This document shows, piece by piece, positions 1 to 9,736 of a stretch of 64,000 nucleotides of DNA. The first letter of the stretch is position 1, and every line of letters begins with the position of its first letter. A program made the position numbers and the translations under genes. The notes under the pieces were generated by a model that made no database searches, had not been told where the DNA came from, and saw only the letters and a list, made by a program, of their open reading frames with translations. The stretch is from the NCBI GenBank assembly GCA_002682825.1, contig NOKP01000023.1:434001-498000 (forward strand), read 5' to 3'. Source of the stretch: Neonectria sp. B-13. Its lineage: Eukaryota; Ascomycota; Sordariomycetes; Hypocreales; Nectriaceae.

Positions 1-251
1 CCAGCAAGACCGTTGCCGAACGCCATCTGCCGTTATTCAGCATACGGATTGGCCTGGCAAAACGCCGTCGCCGACATTGCCGTTCCTAGCAATGTATCGG
101 AAGGCCTCCCATGGCCCACTGTCAATGAACGAGGTTATAAAGCATCTTGCGTAGAACATTAGTCTAAGACCCATCATCTTTCGTATGCTATCAATTGTAT
201 AACCTCGAAATTCATTCATCTCTCCCCATCTTGCAATATTTCGTCTCCATC
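1..251. other. Left edge and upstream region of the first gene
   Basis: No supportable coding region lies here. The sequence directly before the ATG at 252 is pyrimidine-rich (about 215-250), which suits a short fungal 5' leader. No end of a gene from the left is recognisable. Confidence 0.4.
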
Positions 252-1386
252 ATGACTGACAAGCGCATTGTTCTCGTAACTGGTGCCAACGGCTATATCG
301 CCGGCCCGGTCATCGAAGCATTTCTCAAAGCCGGATACGCCGTTCGTGGAACGGTCCGGTCCAAGGCTTCCGCAAACGCTCTTGTTGAGGCGCTATCTCA
401 ATATCACAATGACATTGAGATTGTGGAGGTGCCTGACATTGTTGCCCCAGGAGCCTTCGATGTCGCCGTCAAAGGTCAGCATCTTCGTCTAAACGGGTTC
501 AAGATGTTTTCTAATGTTCTATCTAGGAGTCTACGCCATCGCTCATCTAGCTGCCCCCGTGAGCTTTGGATTCACGGACCCCGATCCCATCCTGGAGGCC
601 GCAGTGGAGGGAACACGCAGCATCCTGAAGTCGGCACTCAATGAGACCTCGATCAAAAGTTTCATCCAGATGTCCTCAATTGCTGCCGTTTTGAACAAGA
701 AAGAAGACTCGCCCCGCTTCACCGAAGCAGACTGGAACACCGAGTCTCTGGAAGCTGTCAAGCAACTCGGCAAGAAGTCACCCGGCCCACTCATCTATCT
801 GGCGAGCAAGGTCGCTAGCGAGCGCGCATTCTGGGAGTTTCGCATTGAGAACAAGCCGTCTTTTACAATGACAGCCATCAATCCTACGTAAGTCTTCTCC
901 CTTCACCGTGTGACGTCGTGCCTGCTTGCTGATGTACGACATGTCAGCTTCGTCATGGGCCCGCCTGTAGCGCTCGAATCCCTCTCCAAGATCAGCGAAA
1001 CTACGGCTTTCATTTTGCAGGTGTTCACAGGGCAAGAGATCCCCGCCCCCATCTCACCCGACCCGGGTTATGTTGATGTCCGAGACATTGCCAGAGTTGT
1101 CGTCTTCGGAGTCGAGCACGCCGACAAGGCCGACGGGGAGCGCTACATCTTGGCAAAGGGAGTTGTCACTCCACAGGCCGCCGCCGATGTGCTTCGTGAA
1201 GCATTCCCGGGTCGCCGCGACATCATCAAGACAGGTACGCCTGGAAAGGGTTATTATCCAGGATTTGCCTTCCCTGAGACCAGGTTCATCGATGGCTCCA
1301 AAGCTATCCAGGCGACGGGACAGGATCACTACACAGTGGAGCAGACGATTATCGACACGGCCAATTTTTTGGAGAGATTCCTCTAG
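252..1386 (+). CDS. Extended SDR: NAD(P)-dependent epimerase/dehydratase, ketone/aldehyde-reductase-like
   Basis: Three exons, 252-474, 527-887 and 948-1386, encode about 340 residues. Both introns (475-526 and 888-947) have GT-AG ends and the phases join cleanly; the first contains a CTAAT branch-like sequence. The N-terminus carries the Rossmann dinucleotide motif TGANGYIA (residues 10-17). Serines near 124-125 and a YLASK active-site motif (Y165, K169) complete the SDR catalytic set. Length and motif spacing fit the extended SDR group that includes dihydroflavonol-4-reductase-like enzymes and yeast Gre2-type methylglyoxal/aldehyde reductases. It probably reduces a carbonyl with NADPH in the cytosol; the substrate cannot be read from sequence. 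The start is the first ATG in a reasonable context that precedes the dinucleotide motif. Confidence 0.88.
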
Positions 1387-1700
1387 TGCTTGAGTTGCAT
1401 TGGAGACATTGGAGAAGACACTGCGGTTTGGTATCCCGGCGCGAAGAGAGTCAAAGTTGTAATACAGAATAATAATAAGGTGCTTCTGAACTACCACAAT
1501 TCCGCGCATGACTGATCATGGGTGGGGAAAGTGCTCCATAAAAGACTGAGTGAGCAATACGTCGCCGGGATGAGCACATCGTCTCTCTCCACTTCTCAAC
1601 CTCTCATATTGGGACCTTGGCCAGATTTTACTCAACCTCAAGTACACACTCATCATCTCATTCATTTCCATTTTCGTGGCCTCGCTCCCTGTTGATCAAC

Positions 1701-2086
1701 ATGCCTCTCATCGACGCCGAAACACCGCCCACGGGGCCGAGACTCACTACGTCGTCTACTTTGCGTCTGGCGAGCCATCGTGGTGCCCAGACTGCCGCGA
1801 CGCCCTTCCTGCACTCAATAATGTCTTCGGATCGGAATCTGCACCGACCGCACACATCGTCCGCGTAGGCTCGTTCCAGCAATGGAGAGGCCCGAAAAAG
1901 AACAAGTACAGGAGTGCACCGTACAACATCCAGGGCGTGCCGACAATTGTGAAAATCGAGAATGTAAGCAGGCCAACGGACTAATCCTGACCTTTCAATT
2001 AACTTGCCTCCTAGGGCCAGGAGGTTGCTCGCTTGGGTGACGTCGAGAGCCAACAGGAATCTGCTCTGAGACAATTGATTGCTTAA
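1701..2086 (+). CDS. Thioredoxin-like (TXNDC17/DUF953-type) small protein, start frame-disrupted
   Basis: A frame open from about 1676 encodes a short thioredoxin-fold protein with the WCPDC redox motif typical of the TXNDC17 (TRP14/DUF953) family. An intron at 1964-2014 joins in phase to a last exon 2015-2086 ending in ALRQLIA and a stop. The WCPDC frame has no in-frame ATG. The only well-placed ATG (1701, context ATCAACATG, giving MPLIDAE, an N-terminus I would expect for such a protein) is in another frame and would need a shift near 1720-1730 to reach the WCPDC frame. Either the assembly has a small indel, the gene is a recent pseudogene, or a near-cognate GTG at 1676 is used. The family role is disulfide reduction in the cytosol. 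Family assignment is good; gene integrity is doubtful. Confidence 0.6.
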
Positions 2087-2326
2087 GCCTTATCGGGTGC
2101 TTGGACTTGGAAAGGATTGTGTTGCTGCGTAGGTAGGTCCAGTCAGTAAAAGATAATCCAAGTCAAAATACACTCTGGAAGTCTGTGTCTGTGTTCGCCC
2201 GCGACAGGTTGAATCTTCTGCTCCTCTCTCAAGGTGGCGCCGCACAGTAACGGTCACAGTAGGTCTTCTAGACCCACTATAATTAGGGGTTATATAGTGA
2301 GACAAAGTGGGCTCGTTCATCAAGAG
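2087..2326. other. Spacer before the first tRNA-His
   Basis: No gene is seen. The last part (about 2270-2300, GACCCACTATAATTAGGG) resembles the sequence upstream of the third tRNA-His copy near 8135-8165 read on the minus strand. The duplicated unit therefore seems to include upstream DNA. Confidence 0.4.
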
Positions 2327-2417
2327 GCCTTGTTCATCTAGTGGTTAGGATATCAGCTTGTGGTCAAGGAATTGTCTCAAGCCGCTGAAAACACTGGTTC
2401 GATTCCAGTACAGGGCA
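2327..2417 (+). tRNA. tRNA-His (GTG) with a 19-nt intron, copy 1
   Basis: Acceptor strands GCCTTGT (2327-2333) and ACAGGGC (2410-2416) pair over seven positions with one G-U, followed by discriminator A2417. The D arm is ATCTAGTGGTTAGGAT. The anticodon stem TCAGC/GCTGA encloses anticodon GTG at 2360-2362. An intron of 19 nt (2364-2382) sits one base 3' of the anticodon, at the canonical position 37/38. The T arm is ACTGG-TTCGATT-CCAGT. A run of five Ts about 10 nt downstream can terminate Pol III. Confidence 0.93.
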
Positions 2418-3518
2418 GAGCCTTCAATTTTTGCCATTTAATGCAATTTATCTATTCATTTTTGCGCTTGTAATGGTTGAGATATCCTGAAAGTTGCGAC
2501 AATGTGTTGTTTGTTGACTGCTGGCGTGCGGGGTGGGTCCCGGGGAGTAATGATTCGGATTGCCGACATATCACGTGATGGTACGTGCACCTTTGTCAGA
2601 CCCGGCCGCAAGGATGACTAAGGACAATGCGGCTGGATTGGGGTCAGACAGTCAGATCAAGCATCATCATCATCGCAACAGCGAAAATCCAGCTGCATCA
2701 AGCATCAATTGAATCAGCCCAATTGGCCCTTAAATCATCATCAATTTCTATCCCGAAATCGTACCCCAATTCAGGCCGCTAGACCGATTCCATCCTGCCA
2801 CGTGTCTGGCACACCTCTGCACACAATACTGGTTTCAATTTGTTGCCATTTTGTCAATTTGACCATATGGTAGGTAACCTGTGATTCTACAGCGTCTCTG
2901 TGTTTCTATTTTCTGGTCGAGTTGGCGTCTTTGTAGAAGCGGGATGGCCGCGAACGCCAAGTGTTGGACGGGCCGCACGGAGCCCCAAGGCCGCCCCGGA
3001 CTCGCACCGTGGAAGTCTACCTTTTGACGACGGGCCACAACGGTGTTCATTCTAAAGCCTTTCTTTACACCCCAAATGAACCAATCCATCATTGTTAGCT
3101 CTCTACCACCCAGCGCTAGTCCCGATCAACAGGCTCGATGAAAACGGTCTCCGTGCTTTGACGACGTGGAACTTGAAAGTGGTCATGTAAAGTTTGTGTT
3201 ATTACCACTCACAATTCTCAGAATAATCCCGCGGTCTTTAATCCAACCCAAATCAACCCGTCATGCGGATCATGCAGACACCGTGCACTCAAACGCCAAT
3301 TCCTTCCAGCACCTCCATCAAAACAATTACAAGTATTCAAAGAAACACACTCCAGGTAAGAACAACAAAAACAGGACAAAGGCTCAGATGCAAACGCCGT
3401 CATGGAGGGACAGTCTCCCAGATCGCCACCAAGCAAGCAAGGATATCACCAGCACGGCCGAAGTTGGGGCGAAGCCTCCCCGTGTGAAGCACCCACAAAG
3501 TAGGCCCCCCAAAAGAAC
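2418..3518. other. Gene-poor AT-richer spacer
   Basis: No gene is supported. Short open frames around 2835-3092 (minus) and 3166-3531 (plus) have no recognisable domain and no convincing splice structure. Confidence 0.4.
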
Positions 3519-3519
3519 A

Positions 3520-3640
3520 CCGTCGAAGTAGAGGCGAAGCCTGGCGAAGAAGGAAGGGGTGCCGTCGAAGTAAAGGCGAAGCTTGGCCAAGAGGTGCCGT
3601 CGAAGTAGAGGCGAAGCCTAGCCAAGAGGCGCCGTCGAAG
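3520..3640. repeat. 35-bp minisatellite, about 3.5 units
   Basis: Units beginning GCCGTCGAAGTAGAGGCGAA start near 3520, 3561, 3596 and 3631. The last two steps are exactly 35 bp. The first unit is longer and diverged (41 bp). A period that is not a multiple of three, plus stop codons, argues against coding repeats. Confidence 0.8.
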
Positions 3641-3869
3641 AAACGCGCGGCGCGCACCAAGCTGATCAAGGGGAATGGAGGGAAGCATGATAAGGTTGGA
3701 TTGGGGTTATTGAAGATCAGGCTTTTCCTTTGGCGTTTAGCGAAGGTACTCATTGCCATGTGGGTAGGATGGGTCCTAAGATGGGGTCAGAGTCATCGTC
3801 TAAGGTGGTTAAAGCCTGGAGAGCAGGCGGATCCAAGGCACACACCTACCGAAGGGATGGGCAAGCACC

Positions 3870-4668
3870 AACGGATCGTGGTCTGCACGGCAGTCGCAGC
3901 AGATATTCACGGTCGCAACAGGTCCGCTGTTATAAGGTCCGCTGTTCCACTAGGCATGTCGCTTGAGGCAAGGTCTCTTGAGTTCTTGCTAGTTCCTGCG
4001 GATCCATGGAGTGTGATTGGATCTCGATGTCTTGAAAAATATGAGCTGTGTCGAAACTCCAACGTGGGTCATTCCACTTACACGTCTTGTTGCTCCAGGA
4101 AATGTCCTGGACCTGTCACTTCCACGCCATCATTGTTGGACCAAGACCTTTAATACTTCCCACGTTAGCCATGCTCACGTGGACTTCAATCCGGTTTACT
4201 TACTCGAGAACCAGGCAATCCAGACAATGCCATCCTTTGATCAACCGTCTCGCCCCNNNNNNNNNNNNNNNNNNNNNNNNNNNNNNNNNNNNNNNNNNNN
4301 NNNNNNNNNNNNNNNNNNNNNNNNNNNNNNNNNNNNNNNNNNNNNNNNNNNNNNNNGGAAGGGGGGGGAGGAGGAGGAGGCGTGGTGACGGCAGCGGCGG
4401 CGGCGGCGGCGAGGACGGGAGCAGCGTCGCTGCTGTTGCTGTTGTTGTTGTTGTTGCTGCTGCTGCCGGTGGGACGCGTGGTGGAGGAGGAGGAGGAGGG
4501 GAATGGGCCTGGGCCCAGGTCGAAAACCGAGCCCGGGGGCAAGTCCTTGGTCAAAAAGGCCAAACTGGCCTGGGATAACCGGCCTCCTGGGAGCCCTGGC
4601 CCGAATTTCGGAGCCAGGAACTCCGCGAGGAGGCCCTCGAGATGGGAGCTGGGGCGGGGGTGGGACAT
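3870..4668 (-). CDS. Hypothetical gene interrupted by the assembly gap (partial, tentative)
   Basis: An ATG at 4668 opens a frame of about 100 codons to the gap edge at 4357, with Ser, Asn, Ala and Pro homopolymers near the gap. Just beyond the gap the minus strand stays open to a GTAAGT donor (about 4208). A candidate 31-nt exon (about 4080-4110) is bounded by an acceptor CAG and a second GTAAGT. A final segment starts after TTTCAAG near 4031 and runs to a TAA near 3930. The phases are compatible, but the true gap length is unknown and no domain is recognised. It could equally be a chance open frame over GC-rich low-complexity DNA. Confidence 0.3.
4257..4356. other. Assembly gap (100 N)
   Basis: Exactly 100 N bases, a conventional placeholder length, so the true size is unknown. 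The right flank (4357-4500) is strongly low-complexity: a G run, GGA repeats, GGC repeats and GTT/GCT trinucleotide repeats. That probably caused the break. Confidence 0.98.
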
Positions 4669-7004
4669 CGTGTAAAGTTGGTGTTTTTTTTACGATGTGT
4701 TGAAGAGAAGAAGAAGATCCCGTCAAGAGTGGGCACGGTATGGTTTTCAGCGCCACGGTTCGGACCACAATGGAACCGGAAGGAAGCTCCTTCCCTGCCA
4801 GTTATTCATTTGTTCGGGCACCAGAGGTCTGAATGGTTGGAATTATATATTTCACCAATAGGCTGCAATGCCTGGCCATGTCATTGGCTCTAGGACTGCT
4901 ACCCTTCCACCCAGTAAGAGCGATGCGTAGTCATCCAGAAAAGTCGACTTAGAGAAGGAGATTAATCCTGAACCCTGGAGACTTGGCTCCGAGTTCACAT
5001 CTCTAAATCTCCCCTTATGAGATAGCGGTCCAACACTCTGGGCATTGCGTTCATTAGTCACGTAATGTGGACAGACGCAAATGTTATCTTTTCTAGTTAA
5101 AAACATAGTATTGGGGACTAAGACCTCAGGCACCCTCAGGCCCATGTCCTAAGATCCAAGGCCTTAGTTTAGTGAATGGCCTCAAACCTAACCTCATCAC
5201 TAACATTTTGAGGACTAAGATCTTAAGGACTAAGATCCCAGACACTAGGAATATGAAAGGTTGAACTTACAAGCCGTTAAGATAGACAGACATCACAGGC
5301 TTGTCGATTATACCAGTGACCGAGAAGGAGCAGTGGGAGTCGTGGACCTACGATAGTGTTCTCGCCCGGACACATCTGCGGAACCAATTCCTGTTTGCTG
5401 CAATTGGAATATCCTGTGCCACGAAACCACGTTGCTGTTTGTTCTTAATCGAAAGTTTTAGTTCATGTGACTGTAGAGGAGAAACTGAACTGTTGTTGGG
5501 CATCAAAGAGAGCTCCAGGCAGAGCGTTATCATAGTTTGTCTACGTCATATCCAAGAGTACCATGAGCCGAATTCGACAAAAAGTGAGTGCACCGGCCTT
5601 CCTGACGGTTCTCCAGAGCTGGTTTTGCTCAAGATATCACTCCTCCTTTGCTCACTAGACTCCGATGGCCGGTTCTCTGGGCTTAGCCGACTAGATGGTC
5701 GCAGTCGCACACATCGGGAAAGGTAACTCAAGTATTCATCTTGAAGGTCTCTGTAAATGTGTGTTGTTTGGCTCTCGGACAGTTGCGAAGTGCGTGATTG
5801 CTCTTGAATCTTCCGGCGTAATGAGTAGTGCATATCGGAGTCACTGGGCATTCGTTTTCGTAGTGACGAAATTGGATTCAGCGCTTACAGAGCTTTGTCC
5901 GCGATGCTGTCAAGCTCCTCAGACGGACGATAGCGTAGGCATTGCGTTGCACGACAGGTTTGAACAGGTCGCCGAGATCCGTCCTTATGCAAAGACGAGT
6001 TTCCTGGGGACCAATTACAACCATCGGGTAGCGGGAGCTCTAAAGGGCCAGTCTCGGAAGTGCAGCTCGATTATAGGGGAGATTCCTGTACTGTTGCCGC
6101 TTCTCAAAAACGGATGTGTGAACCCAAACTATTCCAGTGATTATTGTTAATAGTCCACCCGAACCATGGCTCGTGCACATACCTGAGCGTGGCTCATTCA
6201 AAGGTTAATGGTAAAGTTATATACAGTAACGTCACGTGGTGGGAATGTTGGAGGTGAAGAGTTGTAAATACCAGTCGGGAATGAAGAAAACAACGCAGAT
6301 GAAGGAGGATTTATACCTGGATAACTGGTGATCAACACTTGACGATTGTAAGTCAATAAGTGTCTGTGGTTAATGTAAAAACAACCCGGCTAGTAGATGA
6401 ATTTATTCCATCACTCAATCAGAAATGAGGAGTTACATTCCATGACGGCTGCATCTTGGGGTGAACATCCATTTGGCGTTTGTTTATTGATAGTGTGCGT
6501 CTTCCGGGATCTGATAAGCGTCTTGACCTTCCTCCGTTTGCATGACTTGGGCAATACAAGGAAAATGGACGCGAAGTTTGGTTTACCTTCGGTGATGTAC
6601 ATGCAGCCTTGGTGACTTTAGTGAAGACGATGTTTGACTATCCCCTGTGATACTGGTGCAGTCATTGCAATGATATTCAGATACATACCCAGCTGCATTT
6701 TCTGGCTTTCTGCCTGCCAAATCACATAGTCCGACGCCGAGTTTTCATCCATCCCACGATAGTGATAACCTCAAAAAGTCGTTGAGGCATCATTGATGCG
6801 TCAAGGCTCGAGGCGTGTCCCAGGATTGCAGAGGTGCTGAAAGCTGGGTGCTGACTCATCACGACACCAGTCCGGCCCACCCACACCTCACCGCCAGCAA
6901 CCAGCCACCCCACGTTCTCGCAACACTAGTAGTCACAGGATATCCCAATAAAGGCGCAAAAATGAGCAAACAAACAGCAAAAACCGGCAAAAACTTAAGG
7001 CATC
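4669..7004. other. Gene-poor spacer between the interrupted ORF and tRNA-His copy 2
   Basis: Several 60-150-codon open frames exist on both strands (for example 5301-5726 plus, 5546-5851 minus, 5695-6150 plus). None shows a domain, codon bias or splice pattern I trust. Short direct repeats of GGACTAAGATC occur at about 5210-5245. No transposase, reverse transcriptase or terminal repeat was recognised. Confidence 0.4.
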
Positions 7005-7095
7005 TGCCCTGTACTGGAATCGAACCAGTGTTTTCAGCGGCTTGAGACAATTCCTTGACCACAAGCTGATATCCTAACCACTAGATGAACAAGGC
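7005..7095 (-). tRNA. tRNA-His (GTG) with a 19-nt intron, copy 2
   Basis: Read on the minus strand, all 91 bases are identical to the copy at 2327-2417, intron included. The immediate 3' flank is also similar (CAGGGCAGATGCCTTAAG here against CAGGGCAGAGCCTTCAA there), while the upstream flank differs. This points to a segmental or retro-type duplication in inverted orientation. Confidence 0.92.
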
Positions 7096-8011
7096 CTTAA
7101 TTGATGGAAATCGGCCTCGTTATTTAGCTTCATACACCCAGATGCGTAGCTCCACTTAAACACAAGTACGTACCCACTGCCGAGCGAATCGAACACCAGT
7201 CACAAATGCCAGCATTTGGCGCTCACAGTTGAGAAATCCCCAAACAATTTCCGTGCGTAGGTACAATGCTGCAAGACTCCTTACAAGAGGCTAATAAGCC
7301 CCATGAAGTCGGTCATCCCCAGGTGATATAATCTGAGTGTGTCTTGTCGCTCTGTGGCATTGTTTTGCTCTACTTACTCATCATGTCTGACACTTTGTGG
7401 GAGGTGCTTTCAGTAATGCGGTGTCTCGTTTCTTCCAAGTCGAAAACCACCCATCAAATCCAAGTGTCATCTGGGAAAGGATGCGCCTAGAAAACACTAA
7501 CTTGTTTAAAGCCGTGCATTTCAAAATGGAGCAAGCCATTTACTTCCCTACTCTCTATGGTCCAACATCATCATTTCCATCGTCGCAAAGTGATCATGAT
7601 TGCAACTTCAGGGTAGCTTCGTGCGGACCAATTCACCCCACTCACTCACTGCCTGGTGAAGCCGCCCCCTCCCACCAGCAGCAACAAGAAATACACCAGA
7701 CAGACACAGGAAAAAAGGAAAAAAAGAACACAATGATAACAACCATCTTACCAAGATTCAAATTCAACGGTGACAGACAACCATCGCTCCAGCACCGTCG
7801 TTTTCTTCATCAAAAAGTGACCATGGGTGTAAGTCCAAGGAGCTCGCTACGCACGGACCACCCGTGAAATTTCCTAATGCGGTATGCCCGCGGGTATCCC
7901 CGCCGCCCACCAAAATTTGCCATGATCAGCAAAAATGTTCACAACAACCACCTCAAACGCAGAGGAATATATCTCAATTAAATTGCAATGACTTGCAAAA
8001 AGGTAATTGCT
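7096..8011. other. Spacer between tRNA-His copies 2 and 3
   Basis: No supportable gene. A 156-codon open frame (7397-7867) begins at a non-ATG codon and has no recognised domain. About 7185-7255 contains T-loop-like and D-arm-like pieces on the minus strand that do not fold into a complete tRNA. Confidence 0.4.
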
Positions 8012-8102
8012 TGCCCCCTGCTAGAATCGAACTGGCGTTTTCAGCGGCTTGAGACAATTGCTTGACCACAAGCTGATATCCTAACCACTAGATGAAGAAG
8101 GC
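8012..8102 (-). tRNA. tRNA-His (GTG) with a 19-nt intron, diverged copy 3
   Basis: The length, anticodon GTG and intron position match the other two copies; the intron has one substitution. The acceptor is GCCTTCT/AGGGGGC and the T arm is GCCAG-TTCGATT-CTAGC. Relative to copy 1, the 6-67 pair changed from G-C to C-G. T-stem pairs 49-65 and 52-62 also changed on both strands. Pair 51-63 is now a C-A mismatch. The paired changes suggest selection on structure, so this may be a functional isodecoder rather than a simple relic. Confidence 0.8.
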
Positions 8103-8689
8103 TTTTTGTGTGACGGAAACTCTTTTGTTTAGGTATATAACCCCCCTACATTAGTGGGTCACGTAAAGGACCCGCAGCAGACGACTGACATGTACGTAAT
8201 GGACAGACTCAGACTTGGCAAAGCATGAAAGTGAGCTGGGGACGGCTTGGTTGCGGCGATGGCGGCGCTGGTGGCCGTGACTGTGGAGGATGACTTGGAG
8301 GGATGGCGTTGTCATTCATAGGTCACATACGATTTCTCTGACAGCGAAGGCCAGCTCTAGAGGTATGCCACATCGGTTCTCAACTTCACATCAACACAAC
8401 ACTGTGGTCGACTTGAAATGGCAGAGCAAAGATTCCATGCCTGTATTGCCTCTTTGGGAACAGAGTTTAATTGGGCAGCACCACGTTCCCAAAACATTCG
8501 CAACTGCCTGTTTGACTTGATCACAGGTGCACATGATTCAAGCGAAAGTTTAAAAGGTCATTCTTGTATTCCAGCTACTCAGAGTCAAGAAAATGCAACA
8601 AAAACAATGGTATCCCGCGGTTCCAACCAGAAACCCCCGTAGCAATGCCCGCCCAACGCCAAATCTATCCAAATCGTCATGAATCCCGT
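8103..8689. other. Spacer downstream of the mitochondrial carrier
   Basis: No supportable gene. The part beside the tRNA (about 8135-8165) shares sequence with the upstream flank of tRNA-His copy 1. The rest is the 3' side of the minus-strand carrier gene. Confidence 0.4.
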
Positions 8690-9736
8690 TTATTTGGTCA
8701 GGAAGCCTAGGTAGTCGGCGACAAGGAGCGTCACCATCCTGCGGAAGTCAGCTTTGATCATCAACCAGGAAAAGGGAACTTACGCATGGGGAGCAATGCG
8801 AACGTAGTAGGTGCCGAAGCCGCGGTAGAATCGGGTGATGCCCTCCTGCTTAGCGACCTTGGAAAAGCAGTCGATCATGCCGCGGTACGGGACCTTGCCG
8901 TCGGGGCCCTTTTGTTGCTTCTGGAGGCGAGTCTTGACAAAGTCAAAGGGCAGAGAGAAGAAGGAGGCGAAGAACCCGGCGATGGCGCTGGCGCTGAGGG
9001 TTTGGGCCTGGACGGAGAGGTCGGTGTTTTTCTTGAGCTGAACCTTGGCCTCGCTGAAGAAGGCAAGCTGACCGAAGTTGAGGGCCATGGCTCGGACTAT
9101 GGTAGGGGCGGCACCAGACCAGAGAGCGGCGACGCCCTCGTTCTTGGCGATGGAGCTGAGGGCGTCGATGACGGACTTGTAGTTCTTTCGCTCGGCGAGA
9201 GGCTTGAGGCCGTCGCTCTGCATGCGGATGAGGGCTAGATCCGCAGGGTTGCCAACCATGGCGGCGAAACCACCGGCAGTGAGTCCTGCGGTGGCTCGCT
9301 CAGAGAAGCCGACTTGTCGTCCCTCAGCCTTGGCTCGGACGGCTAGTTTCCCCATCAAGGTGTCGAAGATGCCCAAGCGGGCGGTGGTGTAGACGGCCTG
9401 CCGGAGGAGACCAGCGGAGAGACCGGTGTACAAGTCGAGTGCCTTGCCGCTGCTGATGATCTGTCGAGTGACGGAGAAGGGGGTGGGCTTGGGGCCGCTT
9501 GCGGATCCTTCGCCGGCGAGTTGGATGCGGACCTTGATCATGTCGACGGGCTGGATGACGGAGGTAGCCACCATGCCGCTGATGCCACCGTTGACAAAGG
9601 GCAGGGCAGCCCTCACGATGGGAGAGTGAAGAAGATCAGAGGCAATGGCAGCGGAGCTACCCTTGGTAGCTCCGATGACCTCGCTCGTCTTGGACCGAGC
9701 CGACTCTGCCGCCTGCTTGAAGCTTCCGGAACTCAT
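8690..9736 (-). CDS. Mitochondrial carrier, 2-oxoglutarate/malate (SLC25A11-like) type
   Basis: Exons 9736-8784 and 8738-8690, with a 45-nt intron at 8739-8783, give 333 residues ending ADYLGFLTK. The three tandem carrier repeats are evident from their signatures PVDMIKVRIQ, PADLALIRMQ and PFDFVKTRLQ, each opening an odd-numbered helix. The second and third sit in the contexts expected for the oxoglutarate/dicarboxylate branch. The protein would exchange 2-oxoglutarate for malate or related dicarboxylates across the inner mitochondrial membrane. An N-terminal extension of roughly 40 residues before the first repeat is longer than in the animal protein. A TATA-like CATATAAG lies about 55 bp before the ATG. 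The general family is certain; the substrate follows from overall resemblance. Confidence 0.9.

Noticed and set aside
7185..7260. tRNA-like pieces on the minus strand (D-arm-like TGAGCGCC, T-loop-like GTTCGATTC)
   Set aside because: Acceptor strands do not pair and the T stem fails. At best a decayed relic.
2100..8690. Transposon or retroelement explaining the gene-poor block
   Set aside because: No reverse transcriptase, transposase, long terminal repeats or target-site duplications could be recognised. Only tRNA genes and short repeats are seen.
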